The position numbers and the translations under genes are program-made. From Hylemonella sp. (lineage in GTDB: Bacteria > Pseudomonadota > Gammaproteobacteria > Burkholderiales > Burkholderiaceae_C), in the NCBI GenBank assembly GCA_030695415.1, contig JAUYQZ010000037.1:1-64000 (forward strand): DNA of 64,000 bases. Reading direction: 5' to 3'. Positions 27,277 to 36,617 of this stretch are shown in pieces (the stretch's first letter is position 1; every line of letters starts with the position of its first letter). Under the pieces are notes generated by a model. The model had not been told where the DNA came from and did no database searches. It saw nothing but the letters and a program-made list of their open reading frames with translations.

Positions 27277-27738
27277 TTATTCGACGATGAACAGGGGCTG
27301 GCCGTACTCTACGGCCTGACCGTTCTCACAAAGGATCTGCGTGATGGTGCCGGCCTTGTCGGCCTCGATCTCGTTGAGGATCTTCATGGCCTCGATGATG
27401 CAAATCGTCTCACCCTGCTTGACGGTCTGCCCCACTTCCACGAAGGCCTTGGCGCCGGGCGAGGCCGAACGGTAGAAGGTACCGACCATCGGCGACTTGA
27501 CGGCGTGGCCGCTGGCCTCCGGAGCGGCAAGTACCGGGGCCGCAGCCACCGGGGCGACCGGCGCCGAGGCGGCGGCGGGGGCGGCCATGGCCTGCGGAAC
27601 CGGCATCTGGTAGGCCTGAACCATGGCGGGGCTGCCCTTGACAATGCGCACCTTGCCTTCGGCTTCGGTGATTTCCAGTTCTGACACGTTCGAATCAGAC
27701 ACCAAATCGATCAGGGTCTTGAGTTTTCGCAAATCCAT
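27277..27738 (-). CDS. accB: biotin carboxyl carrier protein
   Basis: A 153-residue carrier: an N-terminal segment ([16 protein letters not shown]), an Ala/Pro-rich flexible linker (about residues 45-85) and a C-terminal biotinyl domain. The biotinylated lysine is in [15 protein letters not shown]. Partner of AccC, with AccA and AccD elsewhere. It is the first gene of accBC, with a possible promoter at 27774. Confidence 0.97.
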   Translation of the reverse strand: MDLRKLKTLIDLVSDSNVSELEITEAEGKVRIVKGSPAMVQAYQMPVPQAMAAPAAASAPVAPVAAAPVLAAPEASGHAVKSPMVGTFYRSASPGAKAFVEVGQTVKQGETICIIEAMKILNEIEADKAGTITQILCENGQAVEYGQPLFIVE

Positions 27739-27773
27739 GGGATCTCCAACGTCGTTATTCCATATGGCTCCAA

Positions 27774-27782
27774 TTTATAACA
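27774..27782 (-). promoter_or_regulatory. possible extended -10 promoter of accBC
   Basis: On the minus strand TGTTATAAA fits an extended -10 (TGn-TATAAT-like) in an AT-rich pocket 36 bases before the accB ATG. No good -35 is visible. Confidence 0.35.
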
Positions 27783-27865
27783 ATTGGCAGCAATTTCCAG
27801 CCATCTACAGCGAACTCACTCCGCCCGCTCATGGCCGGGAGCCATCATAAGCGATCTGGGGGGTA

Positions 27866-28423
27866 CTATTTCAGTTCGCGCCAGAGCGCCAGGTCACGCT
27901 CGCTGAGCTTGCCGATTTTACGATTCAAAACCGATCCATCGGCGCCAAGCAGCACCGTGAAAGGCAGACCGCCGACCTGATTACCCAGGCTCTTGCTCAA
28001 GGCCAGCCCCTCCATGCCTGCCAGCACGACGGGGAAAGCCAGGGGTTGACGCGCCAGAAAAGCCTGTACGGGAGCCAGCTTGTCGACGGCGATTCCGACA
28101 ACTTGCCAGCCTTTCGAGCTATTTTCCTGGAAAAAGCTGTTCAATAAAGGTAGCTCCTCGACGCAAGGCGGACACCAGGTGGCCCAGAAGTTGATCATCA
28201 GGGGGCGCCCGCGCAGGCTACTCAGCGCCAACCGTGTACCCGTTGGCGTATCGAATTCCAGTGTCCACAGTTGTTGGGCTACCGACTCATCCATGGGGGC
28301 AGGCGAGTAGCGCCACCAGGCCAGCCCCGCACCGGCCAGGCCCGCCACGGCAGCGGCAACGGCATACAACGCACGTCGACGTTTCGGAGAACTGCTGTCT
28401 TCTGATGTCAAAAGATACCTCAA
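27866..28423 (-). CDS. TlpA-family membrane-anchored thioredoxin
   Basis: A 185-residue protein with an N-terminal membrane anchor (ALYAVAAAVAGLAGAGLAWW) and a periplasmic thioredoxin fold with the redox pair in ATWCPPCVEELPLL. Such proteins reduce disulfides in the periplasm, for example in cytochrome c maturation. The only start that keeps the anchor is TTG at 28423, overlapping the upstream stop as TTGA; this suggests translational coupling to the preceding gene. A later start would lose the anchor. Confidence 0.85.
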   Translation of the reverse strand: MRYLLTSEDSSSPKRRRALYAVAAAVAGLAGAGLAWWRYSPAPMDESVAQQLWTLEFDTPTGTRLALSSLRGRPLMINFWATWCPPCVEELPLLNSFFQENSSKGWQVVGIAVDKLAPVQAFLARQPLAFPVVLAGMEGLALSKSLGNQVGGLPFTVLLGADGSVLNRKIGKLSERDLALWRELK

Positions 28424-29010
28424 TGGTTTTCAAGCTGATCCAGGATTCGGCGTACGGCCGCCAAATCACCACGTGGACTGCGGCCCTTGCTGTCCCGGAT
28501 CAGGGCGCCGCGCAGGTCGTCCAGATCATGGACCATCAAATGTACCCCGATCGTCTCACCCAACTCCCGGCTGGGGGCATGGAAGCTCAAGGCCTCCACG
28601 GGTTCGCGGTGCAAGCCCGTCACGGTCCGGGGTTCGTAGGCGACCCTCTGGTCAATCAGTTCGATTTCAGCCGACTTCTCGTCCTCGCAGAACAGCTGGA
28701 TATAGATATCGGACAGGCGTGTGGCCGTGCCATGCCAGACCGCCCCGCTCAGATGGGGCCGGAAGCGCTCCAGCCGCTCCATCCAGAACAGGGCCAGGCG
28801 GCGCAGGGCCTGCAGTTCGGCCGGCTGGGTATCGGCGCAGAAAACGGCGATGTACTCGCGCACCGCATCTTCGACTTCGTCATTGCCCGGCAAGGGGGTG
28901 CGTGGCGGCAGGCCGAGCTGGCGCACGGCGCGGCGTTTGGCCGGGCCATACTCCAAGCCTTCGTCCACCACCATCTGGGCCGCCACGGAGGCAACTTCAC
29001 GCGTGTCCAT
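28420..29010 (-). CDS. conserved-looking protein of unknown function
   Basis: A 196-residue, mostly alpha/beta, acidic protein without signal peptide or membrane segment. The start at 29010 (MDTREVASVAAQMVV) is preferred; a start 45 bases upstream is open but lies in the divergent spacer with mpl. Segments such as DEGLEYGPAKRRAVRQLGLP and LFWMERLERFRPHLSGAVWHGTATRL look like a folded domain, perhaps nucleotidyltransferase-like, but I do not recognise catalytic residues. It overlaps the TlpA gene and is divergent from mpl, so a link to murein recycling is possible but unproven. Confidence 0.75.
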   Translation of the reverse strand: MDTREVASVAAQMVVDEGLEYGPAKRRAVRQLGLPPRTPLPGNDEVEDAVREYIAVFCADTQPAELQALRRLALFWMERLERFRPHLSGAVWHGTATRLSDIYIQLFCEDEKSAEIELIDQRVAYEPRTVTGLHREPVEALSFHAPSRELGETIGVHLMVHDLDDLRGALIRDSKGRSPRGDLAAVRRILDQLENH

Positions 29011-29071
29011 GAGGCGCCATTGTGCGCTTGTCGGGTCCAGTTGGCATGTGGCCACCCCCTAGAATCGCCCG

Positions 29072-30529
29072 ATGCACATTCACATCCTCGGCATCTGCGG
29101 CACCTTCATGGGGGGACTGGCCGCCCTCGCCCGCGAGGCGGGCCACAAGGTCACAGGCTGCGATGCCGGCGTCTACCCGCCCATGAGCGACCAGCTGCGG
29201 GCGCTGGACATCGAGTTGATCGAAGGCTATGACGCCGCGCAGCTGGCCCTGCAGCCCGACATTTACGTCATCGGCAACGTGGTCAGCCGCGCGCGCACGG
29301 CCGACGGCAGTCCGAAATTCCCGCTGATGGAAGCCATCCTCGACACCGGTGCCCCCTACACCAGCGGTCCGCAGTGGCTGGCCGAGCATGTCTTGCAGGG
29401 CCGCCATGTCCTGGCCGTGGCAGGCACCCACGGCAAGACCACCACCACCGCCATGCTGGCCTGGATCCTGGAAGCCTCGGGCCACCAGCCCGGCTTCCTG
29501 GTGGGTGGCGTGCCGCTGAACTTTGGCGTTTCGGCGCGCCTGGGCGGCGGGGCGGTAGCGGGGGCTGCGCAGGTCAAGGAGGAGCCCGCGCAGCGGGCGG
29601 GGGACACGGAGCAACCCCCGCTGCCGCCCCGTCGCGCGTATTTCGTGATCGAGGCGGATGAATACGACACCGCCTTCTTCGACAAGCGCAGCAAGTTCGT
29701 GCACTACCGCCCGCGCACGGCCGTGCTCAACAACCTGGAGTTCGACCACGCCGACATCTTCGACGACCTGGCCGCCATCGAGCGGCAGTTCCACCACCTG
29801 GTGCGCACCGTACCCGCCTCGGGCCGCGTCGTGGTCAACGGGCTGGAAGAAAGCCTGGACCGCGTGCTGCATGCCGGCTGCTGGAGCGAGGTGCGCAGCT
29901 TCGGCGCGGCGGTCAGCGACTTCAGCGCGCGTGGTGAACCCCACGATTTCGAGGTCCTGCAGCAGGGCCGCCCGGTGGCCCGCGTGCGGTGGCCTCTGAC
30001 CGGCGTGCACAACCAGCTCAACGCGCTAGCCGCCATCGCCGCCGCTGAACACCTGGGCGTGGCGCCGGAGGTGGCCGCGCGCGCACTCGGCGAATTTCAG
30101 AACGTGAAGCGCCGCATGGAAGTGCTCGGGACAGTCCGCGACATCACCGTGTACGACGACTTCGCCCACCATCCCACGGCCATCCGCACCACAGTGGATG
30201 GCCTGCGCCGCAAGGTCGGGCCGCAAGCGCGCATCCTGGCTGTCTTCGAGCCGCGCAGCAACACCATGAAACTCGGCACCATGAAGGCCCAGCTGCCCTG
30301 GAGCCTGGAGGAAGCCACCCTGGCTTTCTGCCACAGCGGCGGGCTGGGCTGGGACGCGCGCGAGGCGCTGGCTCCCATGGGCGCGCGCGCCCAGGTTGCC
30401 GACAGCATCGATGAACTTCTGCGGCAGGTGGTCGCCGCGGCCCGACCGGGCGACCACATCCTGTGCATGAGCAACGGCGGCTTCGGAGGCGTGCACCAGA
30501 AGTTGCTCGACGCATTAGGCCGGGCTTGA
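29072..30529 (+). CDS. mpl: UDP-N-acetylmuramate:L-Ala-gamma-D-Glu-meso-DAP ligase Mpl
   Basis: A 485-residue Mur-ligase that attaches recycled murein tripeptide to UDP-MurNAc. Markers are MHIHILGICGTFMGGLAALA at the start, the ATP loop [40 protein letters not shown] and DDFAHHPTAI. Between LGGG and YFVIEADEYD there is an extra segment of about 30 residues encoded by a palindromic element (29548-29631), in frame and without a stop. AmpD in the same window supplies the upstream recycling step. It is divergent from the unknown gene at 28420. Confidence 0.95.
   Translation: MHIHILGICGTFMGGLAALAREAGHKVTGCDAGVYPPMSDQLRALDIELIEGYDAAQLALQPDIYVIGNVVSRARTADGSPKFPLMEAILDTGAPYTSGPQWLAEHVLQGRHVLAVAGTHGKTTTTAMLAWILEASGHQPGFLVGGVPLNFGVSARLGGGAVAGAAQVKEEPAQRAGDTEQPPLPPRRAYFVIEADEYDTAFFDKRSKFVHYRPRTAVLNNLEFDHADIFDDLAAIERQFHHLVRTVPASGRVVVNGLEESLDRVLHAGCWSEVRSFGAAVSDFSARGEPHDFEVLQQGRPVARVRWPLTGVHNQLNALAAIAAAEHLGVAPEVAARALGEFQNVKRRMEVLGTVRDITVYDDFAHHPTAIRTTVDGLRRKVGPQARILAVFEPRSNTMKLGTMKAQLPWSLEEATLAFCHSGGLGWDAREALAPMGARAQVADSIDELLRQVVAAARPGDHILCMSNGGFGGVHQKLLDALGRA
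29548..29631. repeat. palindromic element carried in frame inside mpl
   Basis: CGGGGCGGTAGCGGGG (29548-29563) is mirrored by CCCCGCTGCCGCCCCG (29616-29631) with one G-U pair. Inside is a smaller hairpin GCCCGC-GCA-GCGGGC (29584-29598). The 84 bases are a multiple of three and are read through, adding a Gly/Ala/Pro/Glu-rich insert to Mpl. Confidence 0.6.
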
Positions 30530-30717
30530 AGCTGGCGGGGTTCAGTGCAGGACACCGCGGAACCGGCTTTGCCGGGCCGCCGGTGTCGCCCCCTGCAAGG
30601 GGCTGAGGCCCGCGGCTCCCGGCCTGCCTGCGCAGGCCGTGACAGGCCGAAGAGACTGCGCCTCCGGCGTAGTCACCGGGCGGAGCGACACGCAGTCCGC
30701 GCAGCCTGGGGATGCGC
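30530..30717. repeat. structured intergenic element between convergent mpl and aroG
   Basis: 188 bases without a gene. They contain the repeat core GAACCGGCTTTGCCGGGCC (30560-30578), a hairpin GGCCTGC-CTGC-GCAGGCC (30621-30638), and an outer inverted repeat GACTGCG / CGCAGTC (30654-30660, 30691-30697) with inner CCTCCG/CGGAG. It probably terminates both convergent genes and belongs to a dispersed repeat family. Confidence 0.55.
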
Positions 30718-31842
30718 CTATTTCCTGCGCGCCTTCACCGCGTCGGACAAGACCTGCAGGGACTGGAGAGAATCGTCCCAGCCCAGGCAGGCGTCGGTGA
30801 TGCTCTTGCCGTACTCCAGCTTGCTGGCATCGTCCTTGCCAGGCGTGAACTTCTGGGCGCCGGCATGCAGGTGGCTCTCCAGCATGACACCGAAGATGGA
30901 CCGTGAGCCACCCGAGATCTGGCCCGCGATGTCGCGCGCCACCTCGAGCTGCTTCTCGTGCTGCTTGCTGCTGTTGGCGTGGCTGCAATCCACCATCAGC
31001 GTGGCGGGCAGCTTGGCGGCCTCCAGCTCCTTGCAGGACGCGGCCACACTGGCCGCGTCGTAGTTCGGCGTCTTGCCGCCGCGCAGGATCACGTGGCAAT
31101 CCTTGTTGCCATTGGTCTGCACGATGGCCACCTTGCCGTTCTTGTGCACCGACAGGAAATGGTGGCCGCGCGCGGCCGCCTGGATGGCGTCGGTGGCGAT
31201 GCGAATGTTCCCGTCGGTGCCATTCTTGAAGCCGATCGGTGCGCTCAGGCCCGAGGCCAGCTCGCGGTGCACCTGGCTCTCCGTGGTGCGTGCGCCGATG
31301 GCACCCCAGGCAATCAGGTCGCCGATGTATTGCGGCGAGATGACGTCCAGGAACTCGCTGCCCGCGGGCAGGCCCAGGCGGTTGATCTCGATCAGCAACT
31401 GGCGCGCGATGCGCAGGCCCTCGTCGATGCGGAAGCTTTCATCGAGGTAGGGATCATTGATCAGGCCCTTCCAGCCCACCGTGGTGCGCGGCTTCTCGAA
31501 GTACACGCGCATCACGATCTCCAGCGTGTCCTTGTACTTCTCGCGCTGCTCCTTCAGGCGCCGCGCGTACTCGACGGCAGCGGCCGGGTCATGGATGGAG
31601 CAAGGCCCGATGATGACCAGCAGGCGGTCCTCCTTGCCGGCCATGATGTTGTGGATGGTGTGGCGCGTGTGGGAGATCAGGCTCTCCACGGGCGTACCGC
31701 TGATGGGGAAGAAGCGGATGAGGTGTTCGGGCGGGGGCAACACGGTGATGTCCTTGATGCGTTGATCGTCGGTACGGCTGGTCTTGTCACCGGGATGCGC
31801 ATACCAGGCGTCGGTGCTGGTGGGTTGGGCTTGGGCCGTCAT
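30718..31842 (-). CDS. aroG: 3-deoxy-7-phosphoheptulonate synthase, type I
   Basis: A 374-residue DAHP synthase that joins phosphoenolpyruvate and erythrose-4-phosphate, the first step to Phe, Tyr and Trp. It has the family blocks IIGPCSIHDPAAAVEYA, YFEKPRTTVGWKGLINDP, GARTTESQVHRELASGL and VDCSHANSSK. The start at 31842 (MTAQAQPTST) has AAGGAG upstream; the open frame continues upstream only because it reads through the attenuator. The sub-type (Phe-, Tyr- or Trp-sensitive) cannot be told. Control is most likely by the leader peptide and terminator at 31882-32015. tldD is upstream on the same strand. Confidence 0.96.
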   Translation of the reverse strand: MTAQAQPTSTDAWYAHPGDKTSRTDDQRIKDITVLPPPEHLIRFFPISGTPVESLISHTRHTIHNIMAGKEDRLLVIIGPCSIHDPAAAVEYARRLKEQREKYKDTLEIVMRVYFEKPRTTVGWKGLINDPYLDESFRIDEGLRIARQLLIEINRLGLPAGSEFLDVISPQYIGDLIAWGAIGARTTESQVHRELASGLSAPIGFKNGTDGNIRIATDAIQAAARGHHFLSVHKNGKVAIVQTNGNKDCHVILRGGKTPNYDAASVAASCKELEAAKLPATLMVDCSHANSSKQHEKQLEVARDIAGQISGGSRSIFGVMLESHLHAGAQKFTPGKDDASKLEYGKSITDACLGWDDSLQSLQVLSDAVKARRK

Positions 31843-31881
31843 CGTCTTGCTCCTTCTGCTCAATGAATAGGTGCTCAGGTC

Positions 31882-31910
31882 AAAAAAAAACCGCCGGCGG
31901 GGCCGGCGGT
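31882..31910 (-). terminator. attenuator hairpin in the aroG leader
   Basis: On the minus strand ACCGCCGGC-CCC-GCCGGCGGT is a perfect 9-base stem followed by eight T, a strong intrinsic terminator 40 bases before aroG and 33 bases after the leader peptide stop. The first arm can alternatively pair with GTCGGCGG at 31957-31964, inside the leader peptide gene, giving an antiterminator. Confidence 0.85.
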
Positions 31911-31943
31911 TTTTGGAATTCGGTACGTTTCTACTGGGTACGT

Positions 31944-32015
31944 TCAGAACTCTCTTCCGCCGACGGCGCTTGAGAACCAAAAATAGCCAAAAAAGTAGGA
32001 GCGGGTCGAAACCAT
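31944..32015 (-). CDS. aroG leader peptide, aromatic-rich
   Basis: A 23-residue reading frame from ATG at 32015 to TGA at 31944. Residues 7-14 are YFFGYFWF, seven aromatic residues of eight, including Tyr, Phe and Trp; the peptide ends in Phe. This is the composition expected of a leader that senses charged aromatic tRNAs. A ribosome stalled at these codons (31974-31997) leaves 31957-31964 free to form the antiterminator; one that reaches the stop allows the terminator. No Shine-Dalgarno is present, and an extended -10 is so close that the message probably starts at the AUG. Confidence 0.82.
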   Translation of the reverse strand: MVSTRSYFFGYFWFSSAVGGREF

Positions 32016-32022
32016 GGCTGGC

Positions 32023-32031
32023 AATATAGCA
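32023..32031 (-). promoter_or_regulatory. extended -10 promoter of the aroG leader
   Basis: TGCTATATT on the minus strand is a TGn extended -10. Transcription would start at about 32016, one base before the leader peptide ATG. The -35 region lies within the end of tldD and is poor. Confidence 0.5.
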
Positions 32032-32041
32032 CAGCCGAATG

Positions 32042-33502
<1,461 letters not shown>

Positions 33503-33517
33503 GGACCCATTGTAGGA

Positions 33518-33541
33518 CGCTGCAGCACCCGCTGCAGCGTG
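33518..33541 (-). terminator. hairpin between rodA end side and tldD start
   Basis: ACGCTGCAG / CTGCAGCGT form a perfect 9-base stem with a 6-base loop in the 53-base gap downstream of rodA. No T-run follows on the minus strand, so termination may be partial. Confidence 0.45.
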
Positions 33542-33555
33542 GGGCTACCCAGCCC

Positions 33556-34719
33556 TCATGACTGGATCAGGCGCTTGGACTTGGCGATGGACATCAGCAT
33601 GCCCAGGCCCAAGCCAAGGGTCACCATGGCGGTGCCGCCGTAGCTGATGAAAGGCAGGGGCACGCCCACCACGGGGAGGATGCCGCTGACCATACCCATG
33701 TTCACGAAGGCGTAGGTGAAGAAGATGGTGGTGATGGCCCCGGCCAGCAGGCGCGCGAACAACGTGGGCGCCTCCAGGGCGATGGCCAGGCTGCGCAGCA
33801 CCAGGAAGAGGAAGGCCCCCAGCAGCACCAGGTTGCCCAGCAGGCCAAACTCCTCGGAGTAGGCCGCAAAGATGAAGTCGGTGGTGCGCTCGGGAATGAA
33901 CTCCAGGTGCGTCTGCGTGCCCTGCATATAGCCCTTGCCCAGCACCCCGCCCGAGCCGATGGCGATCATGCCCTGGATGATGTGGAAACCCTTGCCCAGC
34001 GGATCGCGCCAGGGGTCCAGCAGGGTGCAGATGCGTTGCTGCTGGTAGTCGTGCAGCAGCGGCCAGCGCACGCCCGAAGCACACAGGTCGGATTCGAAGA
34101 TGATCAGCAGCAGCACGGCCAGCAGGCCCAGCAGCACGGGCGGCACGATCAGCTTCCAGCTCAGACCGGCAAAGAAGATCACCGAAAGTCCGGCGGCCAG
34201 CACCAGCAGGGCCGTGCCCAGATCCGGCTGTTTCATGATCAGCCCCACCGGCAGCAGCAGCAGGGCGCCGGCCACCATGAAGTCCAGCGGGCGCAACTGG
34301 CCCTCCCGCTTCTGGAACCACCAGGCCAGCATCAAGGGCACGGCGATCTTGAGGATTTCGCTGGGCTGGATCACCACGCCCAGATTGATCCAGCGCCTGG
34401 CACCCTTCTTGGTGATGCCGAAGATGGCGACCGCGATCAGCAGGGACACGCCCAGCACGTAAAGTGGCACGGCAAACGTCATGAGGCGCTGCGGCGGCAC
34501 CTGGGCCACCACGAACATGATGAAGCCGGCGATCAGCATGTTGCGCCCATGGTCGATGAAACGCGTGCCGTGGTCGTAGCCCGAAGAGTACATGGTCAGC
34601 AGGCCGATACCCGCCAGCATGAACACCACGAACGCCAGCGGTCCATCGAAACCCTGGAACCAGGGCATGACGCGCTGCATGAGGGTGGGACGTTCAAAGA
34701 TGACCGGCATGGCGCGCAT
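33556..34719 (-). CDS. rodA: rod-shape peptidoglycan polymerase RodA
   Basis: A 387-residue SEDS-family glycosyltransferase with about ten transmembrane helices. It polymerises lipid II for cell elongation with PBP2. Conserved stretches: QPSEILKIAVPLMLAWW, KQPDLGTALLVLAAG, ERTTDFIFAAYSEEFGLLG and GVPLPFISYGGTAMVT. The paralogue FtsW is at 56677. RodA genes usually follow mreBCD and mrdA; here rodA stands alone between a two-component system and tldD. Confidence 0.96.
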   Translation of the reverse strand: MRAMPVIFERPTLMQRVMPWFQGFDGPLAFVVFMLAGIGLLTMYSSGYDHGTRFIDHGRNMLIAGFIMFVVAQVPPQRLMTFAVPLYVLGVSLLIAVAIFGITKKGARRWINLGVVIQPSEILKIAVPLMLAWWFQKREGQLRPLDFMVAGALLLLPVGLIMKQPDLGTALLVLAAGLSVIFFAGLSWKLIVPPVLLGLLAVLLLIIFESDLCASGVRWPLLHDYQQQRICTLLDPWRDPLGKGFHIIQGMIAIGSGGVLGKGYMQGTQTHLEFIPERTTDFIFAAYSEEFGLLGNLVLLGAFLFLVLRSLAIALEAPTLFARLLAGAITTIFFTYAFVNMGMVSGILPVVGVPLPFISYGGTAMVTLGLGLGMLMSIAKSKRLIQS

Positions 34720-34787
34720 TATCCCGCCAATACGGCCGAAACCGCACTGAGTCCGGCTCCCAAGAATTCCCCATCGGCGAAGGGTGC

Positions 34788-36614
34788 CTAGAGAATCAGG
34801 ATTTCGACCACCGTGCGGCCCGGTTCGCTGCTGACCTCCAGCACCGCGCCAATGGCGGCGGCCCGCTCGCGCAGCGAGGCCAACCCCTTGCGCGGCACCC
34901 GCTCCGGGTCGAATCCCCGGCCATTGTCGATCACGCGCAAGCGGGCCCCGCCCCCCGGACAGGCACGCAGTTCGATGCGCAGTTCGCTGGCATGGGCATG
35001 CTGCAGGACATTGGAGAGGGCCTCGAAAACCATGAACTGCAGCTGGCGCATGGCCTTGCCGTCCAGACGCGCCAGTGGGGGCAACAGGTCCACGTCCCAG
35101 GCCAGGGCGACGTCCGAGGCCTTGAAACGCGGCTCCAGCCGGTAACGCAGATTGGCCAGCAGGGTCGTGAGGTCGCCCGGCGGCAGGTTCATGGCGTCGA
35201 TGGACAGCTTGAGCTGGTCCAGCGAGTCGCGCAGGGTCTGCAGCAGATCCTCATTCGTGGCCTTGCCCGACTGCAACTGGCGGATCGCCGCACTGATGTG
35301 CGAGCCCACGCCATCGTGCATATCACGCAGGATGCGCGTGCGCTCCGCCGCACGCTCCTGCTCGCGCGCCAGCTGCTCGAGCTGCTCGTAGCTGGCCGCC
35401 AGCGCCCGCTCCTTCTCCTGCACCTTGGCCGCCATGTTGTCCATCAGATCGCGCGCCTGGGCGCTGGCCTCGCGAAAACGGGTGATCACGATGTAGCCCA
35501 GCGCCAGGCCGAACAGCACCGAGGAATAGCGCATCCAGGAGATCTCGCTGAAGTTGCTGCTGGCGCGTATGACCAACCAGTCCCGAAAACCCACCAGTAC
35601 ATTGAACACGCCCGCAGCCGCCACCAGCACATGCTCGGTGGTCGGTCGCCGCAGGGATCCCCAGAAATAGACGGCGGCATAGCCGATGAAAAGGAAGGTC
35701 GCAAAGCCGTACCAGCCGGTCAGGTAGGCATCGTTGTGACGGGTGAAGGCCAGCCACGCGGCCGGTGCCGCCGTCAGCATCAGCGCCCACACCACGGCAC
35801 GCACCCAGCGCATGGAAGCATGCCGATGCCACCCCGCCACATAGTGGCAAAACAGGGCAGAGCCGCAGAACCAGCCCGCATAGGCCAGGGTCTGCAGCAC
35901 CCCCCACCAGGGCCAGGGCAGCGGCGGATCCGTCAGGGCCGAATCAGACAGGCGCAGCATCCAGCACATCTCGGCAATGCCAGCACTCAGATACAGGCCG
36001 ACACGCCGCGGATGGGCGCCCGGGGCGGACTCGACCTGGGTCGCCCAAAGCAGCAGCGCGATCACCCCCACCACCAGGCTGAAGACCGACACCGCGATCG
36101 AGCCGTTGACCCGCCAGCGGTAGACCGAGTGGTAACGCTCGCGCACCTCAACCTCGGGGCCGACCAGCATGCTGGAGAGCCCGCCGCGCCGGCCCCCATC
36201 GGCGTGCACGATGACGCGAAACAGGTTGTCGGGCTGCAGCAGTTGGGCCGGGATCAGCACGTACTGCGGCGCCTTGGCGTAATCCTCGCGGTTGGGCTGG
36301 TCCAGATCACCGAAGCGCGAAAGCAGGACGCCGTTGAGCCAGATCTCGGCGCGGTTGCCCACCCGCGAGAAGTACACGGCATAGGGCTCGGCGGGAGACT
36401 GCCGCATCTGCAGGGGGACTTCAAACACCGCCACTCCCGACTGCCCCCCGTGCTGGCGATCCCAGTTGTAGGGCAGGCTGGTGTCTCGCTCCACCGTCTC
36501 GCCGGCCACGACCGAAATCACATGCGCACGGCTCAACTCCAGCAGTTCTGCGTGCACCGGCAGCAGCAGGCCCCACAGCAGCAAGAACCCGGCCAGCCCG
36601 CGCAGCATCTTCAT
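34788..36614 (-). CDS. NarL-type sensor histidine kinase with periplasmic sensor domain
   Basis: A 608-residue kinase. A signal peptide (LRGLAGFLLLWGLLLPVHA) leads to a periplasmic beta-rich domain of about 150 residues resembling galactose-binding-like sugar-binding or 7TMR-DISM sensor domains (for example NRAEIWLNGVLLSRFG). Seven or so transmembrane helices follow, a coiled coil, the HisKA_3 phospho-site in RDMHDGVGSH and a GHKL ATPase with DNGRGFD. It starts three bases after the response regulator stop. The ligand is not known; the sensor resembles carbohydrate-binding modules. Confidence 0.87.
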   Translation of the reverse strand: MKMLRGLAGFLLLWGLLLPVHAELLELSRAHVISVVAGETVERDTSLPYNWDRQHGGQSGVAVFEVPLQMRQSPAEPYAVYFSRVGNRAEIWLNGVLLSRFGDLDQPNREDYAKAPQYVLIPAQLLQPDNLFRVIVHADGGRRGGLSSMLVGPEVEVRERYHSVYRWRVNGSIAVSVFSLVVGVIALLLWATQVESAPGAHPRRVGLYLSAGIAEMCWMLRLSDSALTDPPLPWPWWGVLQTLAYAGWFCGSALFCHYVAGWHRHASMRWVRAVVWALMLTAAPAAWLAFTRHNDAYLTGWYGFATFLFIGYAAVYFWGSLRRPTTEHVLVAAAGVFNVLVGFRDWLVIRASSNFSEISWMRYSSVLFGLALGYIVITRFREASAQARDLMDNMAAKVQEKERALAASYEQLEQLAREQERAAERTRILRDMHDGVGSHISAAIRQLQSGKATNEDLLQTLRDSLDQLKLSIDAMNLPPGDLTTLLANLRYRLEPRFKASDVALAWDVDLLPPLARLDGKAMRQLQFMVFEALSNVLQHAHASELRIELRACPGGGARLRVIDNGRGFDPERVPRKGLASLRERAAAIGAVLEVSSEPGRTVVEILIL

Positions 36615-36617
36615 GCC

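Noticed and set aside
31843-31980. A longer N-terminus for AroG from the open frame upstream
   Set aside because: It reads through the terminator stem and T-tract, and the added residues are Arg-rich without family similarity.
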